Part shown: positions 1-9,934 of the stretch, in pieces
How positions within the stretch are numbered: the stretch's first letter is position 1
Layout: every line of letters begins with the position of its first letter
Origin: Flaccisagitta enflata
Lineage: Eukaryota > Chaetognatha > Sagittoidea > Aphragmophora
Assembly: GCA_965153355.1 (NCBI GenBank)
Contig: OZ231128.1
Coordinates: 26,350,001 to 26,414,000, forward strand
DNA: 64,000 bases
Reading direction: 5' to 3'
The notes under the pieces: generated by a model
Told to the model about the DNA's origin: nothing
What the model saw: the letters and a program-made list of their open reading frames with translations, nothing else
Database searches by the model: none
Program-made: the position numbers and the translations under genes

Positions 1-3000
1 TATTTATCATATAAAATTTGGTAGGGAAGTATATTTTTGTAAGATCCAACATTTCCTGATAACTTTTAGTGATCTTTTTTTCATTAAAGTTTATTTTTTA
101 AATTTTTAAAGTTTTATAATAACAGAATTTCACGAAATTCCTCGAAAATGTTTGGCAGATATTCTATCTTAAGAAGAGCATCGTCTTCTTTCAGAGTATA
201 TAAAATTATACCTTTTTGAGCAAAAAACTACCCTTTTTGGCATAAAAAAAACGTGAAATTTTTTTCAGCTCGCAATCAGAAAAAATAAAGTTGATATTCT
301 TACATTTGAAAAATCAGAAGCCACTCTTTGTGTTTTCAATTCCCGCGATAATAATCAGAAAATATGCATCCAACCTGGACGAATGAAAAACCGCCAACAG
401 TTCTCATCCTCCATCATTATTTTGGCGGTCCATGTTTTTCTCAGCTTTGTTTTGAAAATAGAAATTAATTACTGATTTAATCTGTAAAGTTTTAAGAGTT
501 TAAGAGTGGCTTCTGACTTCTCTAATGATCTACACCTTTTTTAAAACTAATGTGCAAAAAATTAAAGACCCTAAATTTTTATTTTTGGTCTAGCGGATAT
601 TTGACCGTAAACAACACCAGCATCTTTGAAGCAGCATCTTAGTTATACGCTTAGAGACTTTTGGACTTCTACTCAATCATCACGAACCAACTGACAGACC
701 AGCGGGTAGACAAAGCCTCTTCTAGAGTCGCGAGTTAAATCAGACATTGGAGGGAAGGAGATTGAACAAACAATTTTCTCCTAGGGCCGATTTTGGTCTA
801 ATTCTATGTTGATCCGTGATTGTAGCATTAGGCCGTAGGGCATTCAATTCGATTAAGGCAATTCCGCTCACTCGGCTCACTCGACCTAAGTTTCACCCAA
901 CCGCAAATGCTGTTGAAAATTTTATTTCGCGTCTGAGAATTCCTTTCAACGAAATTAACATCATGGCGACAAGCGGGCACACTGGGCAGAGGGACAGTAA
1001 GATTTGGCCACCTAGGCATTAGGATAGTGGACAAGATCACAGCATACAAATTGCAACAGACATGACTATGAATTTCAGGAGAGATAAAATGCACTCGGAT
1101 ACGATGTGTCAAATACTGTCAATACATTTCATACACGCAATATATTCACAATTTTTAGTTGCGGACATGAGACTCTGTAAAAGGCTTAATCCGTCCGTCA
1201 GTCCATTGATGGTTTAACTTTTCAGACACTTTGTGTTTTGAGTATAAGAGGGATGTGGGGGTAAAACGACTGCCTACCCATCCTCATCGATAATGTAACC
1301 CCGCGTTACTTTTCTTCCTAAGTGACACACCAAATGTAGAAAGTAGAATAAATTTGTATGTGTGTGTGTGTGTGTTATTTCGTGGTGCAAAGTTTGTGTG
1401 TATGTGAGTGAGTAAGTAAGTGAGTGAGAGAGAGTGTGTTATTTCGTAGTGCAGTAAGTAAGATGCTCGAAACAAACAATTGGTTTTCAAGTTTCCAACA
1501 ATGTACTGACAACCTGAGAAGTTTCCGAAATCCCTTGCTAGGCAAAGAGGTGCATGCAACTACTCGACAGTTCACAATCATGATTTCTGGCTCAAACGTC
1601 GAGAAGCATGACGTGAGCTTGTATATAAAATTTCAAGGCAATCGCGTCAATATTTTAGAAATTACAGCCGTTTTTAAATATGAAAAGAGAAAAGAAAAAC
1701 CGACAGTGTTTTTATCCATTCTCTCACCAAACTTGCCCCCAATACAAATTTCAAATTTTTGAAATAAAAGTATTTTCCAGGGTATTGGATCTATGCAAAT
1801 TAAGTCATTTCCTATCGATTGCACCCCACTTTTAAAGACCATTTTTTAAAAAAATATTTTGTGAACATTTTTAGAGGCCGTAAATAAAAATACTTTAAAA
1901 TTTTCTAAGATTTTTAAAAAAAAAAGTATTTTTCGGATCTAGGCGAATAAGGTCATTTCCCATCGATTGCACCTTACTTATGAAAACCATTTTCCGAAAA
2001 AGATTTTTATGATTTTTTTTTCAAAGGCCCAAATCGCGATACAAAAAATTTCTAAGTTTTTTTTTTTAAAGTCAAATTTCAAGATTTTGGATCTAGGCGA
2101 ATTAGGTCATTTCCAATCTATTGGACCCCACTTATTTTTTGCAAAAAAAATCTTTAGGGGCTTTTTTGGGGGCCCTTAGGGGCCCCTTAGAAGTTAAAAA
2201 ATTTTGGCTTACTTAGAGAAAGCCTCATAAGAAATTGAATCTTCGTCAAACAAAACCAAGAACATCTAGATCGGTGGTGATTTACGCCTGTCGTGACCCT
2301 AGACACTTCAGGGGATGAGTTTTTTTCAAATGGAGATGCGATTCCAGCCTTATAATTTTAAAGTTGTAGCTCGTCCCCTACCCTTGCATGTTACCAGATC
2401 TTAGCTATTTACTGACTAGGCCATTGAACCTGTTAGGCTGTTAGTGAGAGAGAGAGAGAGAGTGAGAGAGAGAGAGAGAGAGTGAGAGAGTGAGAGAGAG
2501 TGAGAGAGTGAGAGAGAGAGAGAGAGAGAGAACAGACAGGCAGACAGACAGAGACACACAGAAAAAGAATTTGCGGAGACAGCTAGAGAAAGAGAGAGAG
2601 AGACAGACAGACAAACAGACATTTAATTTGTTGCCAGCATGCAAAATTATCCCATGGGACATTTGAAAGTTAAAAAAAACTTCAATTAACTCAAAAACTC
2701 ATTTTTTGGGAAAATGCAAAAAATAAAAAGATTCACGGAGTCATTGCTCAGAAAGTATTGATCGCACAGAGACGCACAGACTTCTGGTTGGCGCCGTCTG
2801 AAATACAAAAATCAGCCCTTTCTATATCAACTTCCTATATCTGCTCAAAAATATATTGGAAAACGGTTTTCCTCTGCAGGTCTCAAAAAATCGAAGAATC
2901 TTCGAAACTTTTTTCGAAATCAGGCTAGCTTTATCAAACCCGTCCCAGTCTCTATTAACCTAACCGTAGGTGAATGCTATGAATGAAATAACAAGAAACA

Positions 3001-3081
3001 TGAATTCTTGGACCTATCTCGAGTTCTATCAGGCCTAACCCAAGCTCTTTAGACCTATAATGAATGAAATGTAAAGAAACT
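1..3081. other. Gene-poor AT-rich spacer
   Basis: No exon of a recognisable protein was found. The stretch is AT-rich with many homopolymer runs. It contains a TG/GAGT microsatellite at about 1357-1440, three direct copies of a roughly 150 bp unit between about 1735 and 2170, and a GAGA/GACA microsatellite at about 2440-2620. A short inverted pair (CAGAAGCCACTCTT near 308 and its complement near 504) is also present. The short open frames here look like chance or low-complexity frames. Confidence 0.6.
1735..2170. repeat. Three tandem copies of a ~150 bp unit
   Basis: The motif GGATCTAGGCGAATNAGGTC followed by ATTTCC and a short CAC/ACTTA stretch occurs near 1787, 1937 and 2089, each time followed by an A/T-rich run. 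The spacing is about 150 bp and the copies differ at many positions, so this is an old tandem repeat. Confidence 0.6.
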
Positions 3082-5118
3082 ACAGTACGAGAATCAAAGA
3101 ACTGGGTAACTGGAGGGAAGCCATATCTGTAAAACGGCTAGGATTCATGATCAAATTTTTTACCACAAAATGCACCTATAGGTGTACTATGTTGTTTGGT
3201 TTGGAGCATTCCAACGAATTTTTTTTGTCCAAAATTATTTTTTCGTTTTTTGCTGATTTGACACAAAAATTACACAAAAGAAAATTCTTCATATGTATGT
3301 TAGATACGTTAACACATTCATTTGTTGGGATTTTCCGTTTGTGTGCATGGCAAAACTCAAAACACAAAAGTGGGATATTTCAAGATTTTCAATAAAATCC
3401 CTGATTTTTCGTGGGTAGTAGTTTTAGATTATTATATGTAAAATTGTTTTTAAATGAATTTTTACATAGTTATGAAATTTTAATTTTCATTAAAATGTAA
3501 TGTAGATTTTTGGTCAAAATTTTTTTCAAATAAAAATTTTGCCAATTGTTATTTTTTGATAAAATAAATAACAAATTAGAAGTTTCTAAAAAAAATTTTG
3601 AACTAGCCCTCTTAGAAAAAATTTTTTTTTCTCAAAATTTGTGAAAATGACCCATTTTTTGAAGTTGAATAAAAACTGTTCCTGTCATCCGATCAACTTC
3701 ATTTTTGGAGTTGTTACCTGTTATCTACCCTAACTTCACCTAAAATTTGAGCCACTGTACGGCTGAGATATTGACGTTCAGTTACTTTGTCAGAGCAGCA
3801 AAATTGGCATTGCCATTTTGAGCTTGCATAAAATTGTATTTTTTCCTTCACACACCTCCATTTTGGCTGAAGTTACTCATGTTTATGCATATATTCATAT
3901 TGCAAAATTTCACACTTGTCAGTCAAGCCGTTTTACAGTTATGGTGGTCCAAAGTTTCAAAAAATGCAAATTTTTCAATCAAATCTTAGGCGGAAAAATC
4001 AGCAAAAATTTTTCAAAAAAAGGTCTCCAAAGGGGGGGTCAAAAAAATTAGAAACTATTCTATTTTCCCAACTCAAAAACCCTGATGAAATTTTTTTTTA
4101 AATTTTTTTTGAAAAATTTTCACAGTAGTTTTGTTGAAAAATTTGCATTTTTTAAAACTTTGGACCACCATAACTGTAAAACGGCTTGACTGACAAGTGT
4201 GAAATTTTGCAATATGAATATATGCATAAACATGAGTAACTTCAGCTAAAATGGAGGTGTGTGAAGGAAAAAATATAATTTTATGCAAGCTCAAAAATGG
4301 CCAAAATGCCAATTTTGCTGATTTTGCTCTGACAAAGTAACTTTGAACGTCAATATCTCCGCAACCGTTAGTCGCAGTGAGCTCAAATTTTAGGTGAAGT
4401 TAGGGTAGATAACAGGTAACAACTCCACCAAAAATGAAGTTGATCGGATGACAGGAACAGTTTTTATTCAACTTCAAAAAATGGGTCATTTTCACAAATT
4501 TTGAGAAAAATTTTTTTTTTCTAAGAGGGCTAGTTCAAAATTTTTTTTAGAAACTCTTAATTTGTTATTTATTTTATCAAAAAATAACAATTGGCAAAAT
4601 TTTTTATTTGAAAAAAAAAATTTTGACCAAAAATCGTCCTACATTGCATTTTGTGAAAAATTTAAAATTTCATAACTGTATCAAAAATTCATTTTAAGAG
4701 CTGAAATTTTGCACACTTATTAGTGAATCCTAAAACTACTACCACACCAAAAATCAAGGGATTTTATTGAAAATCTTAGGAAATATCCCACTTTTTGTGT
4801 TTTTTGAGTTTTGGGTGCCATAGCCACAAAAATTGGCGGAAAATCCCCAACAAAAAATGAAATTTGTGTTAACGTATCTAACTAACATACATATGAAAGA
4901 ATTTTCTTTTAGTGTAATTTTTGTAGTCAAAATCAGCCAAAAACAGAAAAAAAAATTTTGGACAAAAAAAAAATGAATTCGTTGGAATGGCTCCAAAACC
5001 TTAAACAACATAGTACACCTATAGGTGCATTTTGTGGTAAAAAATTTGATCATGAATCCTAGCCGTTTTACAGATATGGCTTCCCTCCAGTTACCCAGTT
5101 CTTTGATTCTCGTACTGT
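3082..5118. mobile_element. 2.0 kb foldback (palindromic) element, TA-flanked
   Basis: The sequence from TACAGTACGAGAATC at 3082 is repeated as its reverse complement ending at 5118 (GATTCTCGTACTGTA). The two arms of about 0.95 kb pair almost continuously and meet near 4030-4110, so the whole element is one large imperfect palindrome. Ends of the form TA-CAGT resemble Tc1/mariner-type non-autonomous elements with a TA target. No transposase frame is present. The mobile class is inferred from the ends; the palindrome is seen directly. Confidence 0.7.
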
Positions 5119-5737
5119 AGATGAAAAGAAACTAGACGAGTTCTCATTTGATTTTTCAGCGATTTTTCATTCAAATGTGACAGACTGACCGACTAACCAA
5201 CCTCGTAGCCTTGTTAATACAAGTTATAGCATTGAGGGTGTATCTATCACTGAGCTACTAAACAAATCAGTCCGATCAGCCTCATCTTACAAATCGCGCT
5301 GTAGATGAAATGCCCTAGCTAAGAAATCAAAGGGACAATAACACAGGTTAATCATAAGTTAGCCGAAACAAGTGTTTTATCATCAATAAAAATGCTACAG
5401 TCGAACGGAGCAAGATTGGTAGAACAGAAAGAATTAATCTTTCAAAACAAGAGCGTTCAAAACAGTCGAATGGGTCATACAGTGAACTCAATCGCATGAA
5501 ATTTTTAAATGAAGTCCCCCTCACAGCTTTGATAATCCTCAAAATATTATGGGGCAGACTCCAGAGATTATCAAATTTAACGCAGGAAAATACACATACG
5601 CATATGGCACTTGGTTCATTCGTATCACTGCGTTTCTAGCTTCCAGCATGAAAATGTTCACGCGAGGCCATACAGAGATGTGTCCATCATCACAGTCACT
5701 TTTCTTCAAAAGTTCCGGAGAAGGGCGATAATGTTCT
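5119..5737. other. Spacer downstream of PSME3
   Basis: This stretch lies past the PSME3 stop codon (minus strand) and should include its 3' UTR. No minus-strand AATAAA was seen close to the stop, so the poly(A) site is unplaced. No other gene was recognised. Confidence 0.4.
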
Positions 5738-8700
5738 TCAGTACATCGTATCGTGGTTCACATTTCGCGGCTTCTTGATTTTATCCCAATTCTTGCAAAT
5801 GATATCGTGCAACACGGCGTAATGATTCTTCAACTCTACCGCGATGAGACGAATCGATAGAGCCTGAGGGAGAATCATGCAGGCCTGTATATTCTTGAGT
5901 TCCCCCCCCCCGGTGGGGGGGGGGGGGAAATCAAAGAGTCTAACGATGGGGAAGGAAATCAAAGGGGAATAAAGAGAAAAAAAAGAAATTTGAGGAAAAT
6001 ATAACTTTTTACAGTACCAAATCATAAAACTCAATTAGTAAAACACAATCTAATACTATTTAAACCTTAACTACATAGTTTCATCGCTATATGGAGAAGA
6101 AAATCATAGATATAAAAACGCGATGCGACGCGTCACGGGGAAGAAAATCAAAGGCAGGGGGGGGGAAAAAATCAAAAGCGACTCAACAGTATACACCCCT
6201 GGAATCATGAGAATCTGATGAAAGAAATCTAAAATGTATTGTTTCTATGCTTCTTAAGGATACAGATCTTCAAATCATAAAAAAATGCCTTTTAAACACT
6301 TGCATTTGACAAACTTGCTTTTCATTATGCCTTTGACAAACCTGCTTTTCATTATGCCTTTGACAAACCTGCTTTTCATTATGCCTTTGACAAACCTAAT
6401 TTTCATTTTGCCTTTGACAAACCTGCTTTTCATTATGCCTTTGATAAACCTGCTTTTGGACAGCGGCCCCGAAGGGGCAAATGACCTATGCTTTCACGCA
6501 TAAGGGAAATTTCTCCTTCTCCTCCTTCTCCGTCCGCCCCCTCGACCAGCCTTAAAGCCCAAAACCTAGCCTCGAGGCTCAATTATTAGCCTTGAGGCTC
6601 AAATTCCAGCTACTAGCCTCAAATTTCAGCCTCAAGGCTCGAATTGAGCCTCAAAGCCCAGAATCCAGCCTCTCCACTTCTCCTACTTCTCTGTCCACCC
6701 CCTTGACCCTCAAATCTAGACTAAGCCAAAAATCCAGCCTCGAGGCTCAAATTCCAACCTGAAGGCTCATATTCCAGCTTCAAGCCTCAGATTCCAGCCT
6801 CAAATCCAGCCTCAAGGCTCAGAATCGAGCCTCAAAGCCCAGAATCCAGCCTTGAGGCTAAATATCCAACCACATGGCCCCAATTCCAGCCTCCAAGCTC
6901 AAACATACAGCCTCCAAAATAACTAAGCATAGGTCATCAGCCCCTTCGGGGCCGCTGCCCCTCACGCCATCACACCACCACACACGCTCACAGGGGCATC
7001 GGGTACCGCTGATCATCTAACGCTTTTGTGACTATTCATTATGCCTTTGACAAACCTGCTTTTCGTCGAGCTCCACGATGGTCTGTCTGAAGTCCTCGAC
7101 ATGAGGATATTTGGCGATTTTAGTCACGACCTTTCCGCGATTCAGATGGTAAGATGAGATGGCGTCGAGATAGGAGCACCCATCCGACTCGACCTGGCGG
7201 ATTTCGCCGAGGGTGTCCTCCTGTAGTGCCAGAATAGGGAAAGGTCGAAGGGTAATTAGTAATTCTGGTATCAGTTGTGGGTTTGACGATGCAGGTTTGA
7301 CCGTTGTAGTAGTTGCATGTTTATCTCTTTTTCTCTGTATCTTTCTCATTGCCTGAAGAAGCATTTTAGAAATAAATGCGAAAAGTTGCTTTCATTTTCT
7401 GCTTTTATTTTCCTCCACGTTGTACGACGAGTTTAAAACCATTAAACATCAGTTGTGGGTTATCAATTTTATGTTCGTCGGTTACGATTGTTACGAGGCA
7501 TAACACCATTAGGAATTCACTCTTAATTCAACAAACAGCCTCACAGTTTTACTGCACTGCTTTTTCCATAAAAGATGAAAATAAGCACTGTCCCTTGAGC
7601 TGAGCACCTGAACTGAAACTCCGAAGTTGTTTCCATCTTCGATTCTGGGAATGAGAAAAGTGACCCACATCTTGAGCATGTTGGCGGATTCGACCAACTC
7701 GACGATTTTGGGTTTGATCTGAGAGATCATTTGGGCCACGATAGAGTTACAAGGAGACACGCCGTTGGGTAGCAGAACGACCTTCGACCCGGAAACTTGC
7801 GAGAAATCATCCGAAGACGCGGGACCATCCTCCATCTGCGATACAAAGCCACACAGAGGGAAGGGAATACAGTTGGTATTGGTTAGTCACACACTTCATC
7901 ATGAACATAAGTTACAAAACACATACGTTGTCAATCTCTTTCTCCTGTAAAAAGTAAAAGTTATTTAAAGCAAAACAGAATTCCATCTGTACCTCAAAAT
8001 AATAAGTCACATGAGATCCATCAAAAAAATCAGCCAACGACAACGTTCAGTGAACTGAGCCAAATAAATGAGGAACTTACTTTCCTCTTTTTCCCCGCGG
8101 TTTCTTTGTCACCCGCACCAGTTTCGCCATTTTCACTTTGGCAGACTTTGGGAATGGGAATGTTGACGGGTCGCTCAACTTTGATGGCGGGGTAAAGTTT
8201 GAAAGCTGGCGTTCCGATCAGCTCTTCTAACTCCAAAATCCTAATTGCCGACAGTACAGGAGAGAAAAGGATTCAAGTAACAGAGGAAGGAAAGGGAATG
8301 AAATGAAGGAAAAGAAGAAAAGAAGGTCAAAGAGGTGCGCCGTATGGATCGTTACCGACCGACCGACCGACCGACGGACAAAGCTAGTTTTAGAGCTGCG
8401 TTGGCGCACCTAAAAAGAAAACTGAAAGCATACATGTATAATAATCGGGAGAAAAAATTGAAGAGAGGAAGGTAAATAACTAGTCATCCAAGGATCGCAC
8501 ATGGTCAGCGGTTCCCGATGCCCTGCTTGGAGTGATCTAGTGAAGAAGTGAAAAGAGAGCAGGGCAGCGGCCCCAAAGGGCCGATGTCCTGTAGGACACA
8601 GGGGGGAATTTCCAGACGTCCTGAGATACTGATGGCTGATTTGAGGCCTGGAGGGCTGAAAAGAGGTCTTGGGGCAGATTTGAGGTCATGAGGGAAGAAT

Positions 8701-9500
8701 TGAGCTCTGGAGGGCAAATTTGAGGTCTGGAGGGCTAATTTAAGGCCTTGAGGGCAGATCTGAGGTCCGGAGATCAAATTTGAGGTCAGGAGGGCAGATT
8801 TGAGGCCTGGAGGACAGATTTCAGGTGGATTTGAAGCCTGGAGAGCTATATTAAGGTCTAACAGGGCTTATTTCAGGGCATGGAGGGCAAAAAACAGGCC
8901 TGAGAGTGCTGGTTTGGGTCCTTAATGGTCCTCGGTGGGGGGGGGGGGGAAGGACGGAAGGACGGACGTCTGGAAATTCCCCCCTGTGTCCTACAGGACA
9001 TCGGCCCTTTGAAGCCGCTGCCCAAAAAGGAAAGGAAGGGAAAGGATGAAAAAAAAAAAGAAAGGAAGGAAATGAGCAAGAAAAAAAGAGAAAGGAAGGA
9101 AATGAGCAAGAAAAAAAAGAGAAAGTAGGGAAATGAGCAAGAAAAAAAGAGAAAGGAAGGAAATGAGCAAGAAAAAAAAGAAAAGGAAGAAAAAGAGGAA
9201 GGCAAAGAAAAAGAGGGAAAAAGAGAAAAGAAGGTAAAGAAAAAGGAAGGACAGAAAAGAACGGTAAGACAAGAAAAAAAGGGAGGAGTGAAAAAGGAAC
9301 AGAAAAGGGAGGAAGGAAAGGAAATGAAGGAAGATAAAGAAAAGTAAGGAAGAAAAGGAAATACAAAAAAAGGCCAAGGGGAATATGCGTGCTCAAACAT
9401 CACATCACCTCTGAGGAAATTCCTTTTTGACCAGAGTTTCTGCCCTTGATTTCAAAGATTCCTTGTAGTCACTTAATCTTGTTTCGGCGTTCCCAGACAT
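5738..9500 (-). CDS. PSME3: Proteasome activator PA28-gamma (REG-gamma), 6 coding exons
   Basis: Nuclear heptameric cap that binds the 20S proteasome and opens its gate without ATP or ubiquitin. Coding exons, in transcription order: 9409-9500, 8081-8240, 7927-7944, 7608-7835, 7056-7220, 5738-5884; all junctions keep frame and give 269 residues (human gamma form 254). Residues 151-166 hold LIPRIEDGNNFGVSVQ, the activation-loop region that is nearly invariant in the family; exon 5 carries AKYPHVEDFRQTIVELDEK and the protein ends HDTMY, as in the gamma type. The start MSGNAETRLSDYKESLKSRA aligns with the usual first helix. Oddities: an 18-nt microexon adds EKEIDN, the last intron contains a minisatellite copied from its own donor site, and intron 1 holds a transposon-like element. 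SERGEF ends 434 bp upstream on the same strand. Confidence 0.93.
5905..6212 (-). repeat. Poly-C element in PSME3 last intron (copy 1)
   Basis: About 310 bp related in reverse orientation to 63416-63724; a fragment lies at 45908-45955. Shared features are a GGGTGTATA..GTTGAGT end, TTTGATTTT blocks next to runs of C, and a GCGATGCGACGCGTC block. It abuts the acceptor of the last PSME3 exon, so runs of G/C lie right beside the splice site. Confidence 0.55.
6305..6459. repeat. 27-bp minisatellite derived from a PSME3 splice donor
   Basis: About 5.8 copies of a 27 bp unit start at 6305, 6332, 6359, 6386, 6413 and 6440. A further single copy at 7035-7063 spans the end of the PSME3 exon 7056-7220 and its donor. 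Read on the minus strand each unit contains AAAAGCAG|GTTTGTC, the true exon/intron junction. The 7035-7063 copy is therefore the likely founder. A transposon-like element (6460-7016) now separates it from the array. Confidence 0.8.
6460..7016 (-). mobile_element. GGGCAGCGGCCCC-type foldback element, copy A
   Basis: Inverted ends: CAGCGGCCCCGAAGGGG plus TGACCTATGC at 6461-6492, and the complement GCATAGGTCAT..CCCCTTCGGGGCCGCTG at 6927-6958. The interior is a ladder of short degenerate units such as AGCCTCAAGGCTC. Outside the right arm sits a subterminal motif near 6996-7013 (GGGTACCGCTGATCAT), matching the GGTCAGCGATACCCG motif of the other copies in reverse. It lies between the exon-derived minisatellite and its founder copy. 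Confidence 0.7.
7927..7944 (-). other. PSME3: 18-nt coding microexon of PSME3
   Basis: Read on the minus strand, an acceptor TTTACTTTTTACAG is followed by GAGAAAGAGATTGACAAC and then a donor GTATGTG. The 18 nt add Glu-Lys-Glu-Ile-Asp-Asn between ...AGKKRK and MEDGPASSDD without changing frame. Flanking introns are 136 and 91 bp. Skipping it would also leave an intact frame, so it may be alternatively used. Confidence 0.75.
8081..8240 (-). other. PSME3: PSME3 exon 2 (linker and nuclear-localisation region)
   Basis: Encodes ILELEELIGTPAFKLYPA followed by a short linker and AGKKRK. The basic cluster sits at the place of the KKRR cluster in the human gamma form, where it is part of the nuclear localisation signal. 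The 5' boundary completes an Arg codon split as AG|G. Confidence 0.85.
8337..8418. repeat. CCGA-tract/terminal-hairpin element (short copy)
   Basis: A (CCGA)n tract is followed by GACAAAGC, TTTTAGAGCTGCG and a hairpin-like GCGCACCTAAAAAG end. It belongs to the dispersed family described at 14828-15022 and 62690-62865. Confidence 0.6.
8498..9023. mobile_element. GGGCAGCGGCCCC-type foldback element, copy B
   Basis: It lies in PSME3 intron 1. Left arm 8562-8628 reads GGGCAGCGGCCCCAAAGGGC then CGATGTCCTGTAGGACACAG; the right arm (about 8960-9023) is its complement. The interior repeats GATTTGAGGCCTGGAGGGCT-like units. The subterminal motif TGGTCAGCGGTTCCCGATGC lies at about 8500. No coding frame with homology is present. 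Confidence 0.75.
9024..9375. repeat. Purine-rich (AAGAAAAGGAAGGAAATGAGC) tract
   Basis: Degenerate A/G-rich repeat of roughly 30 bp units beside element B, in PSME3 intron 1. It gives long pyrimidine-coded open frames on the minus strand (poly F/S/L), which I regard as non-coding. Confidence 0.6.
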
Positions 9501-9934
9501 GCTTACTTCTTTCACTGTTTTTTATCTCAATGTCAACGAGGTTCAAGGTGATTAATGTTTTAATAGCCTAATTTATTTCTACACCTGAAAAAAGGCAGGC
9601 AAATCGTTACGGATCTAGACATAAGGCATCCATTAGGACATTAGGCACATTGAAAACAAAAATCGGAAATAGCAGCAGCTTCATAGACATAAATATGACA
9701 AAAATAACAGGGTGGGCAAAAAAAATCAAAATACCCGCTTACATAGATAACCAGGAAAAACAATTCTAATTGACCCAATGACATGAACCTTTAATAGCAG
9801 TATTCAGACTATTCAGAAACAGCAGTTCAAATTTCATTATACCGGTCTTGCTGTTAACATGCCTACTTTTCTTTAGTTTTCCAAACTTTTTTCCCAACCC
9901 TGTTATGAAAGTGCAAGCAGTGTAAAAGGAGAGC
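9501..9934. other. SERGEF-PSME3 intergenic spacer
   Basis: 434 bp between the SERGEF stop and the PSME3 start, both on the minus strand. The only minus-strand AATAAA (9572-9577) is 72 bp before the PSME3 ATG, so the SERGEF 3' UTR probably runs almost up to PSME3. An AG (CAG followed by TGAAAG) lies 14 nt before the PSME3 ATG but lacks a good pyrimidine tract. Confidence 0.5.
9572..9577 (-). promoter_or_regulatory. Candidate poly(A) signal of SERGEF
   Basis: TTTATT on the plus strand, which is AATAAA on the minus strand, 358 nt past the SERGEF stop codon. It is the nearest canonical hexamer. Confidence 0.4.

Noticed and set aside
816-1112. Open frames of 68 and 94 codons on opposite strands
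   Set aside because: No recognisable motif, no splice context and overlapping antisense; treated as chance.
8851-9403. 180-codon Phe/Leu/Ser-rich minus-strand frames
   Set aside because: Antisense of a purine-rich degenerate repeat in PSME3 intron 1. Only the 92 bp at 9409-9500 is coding.
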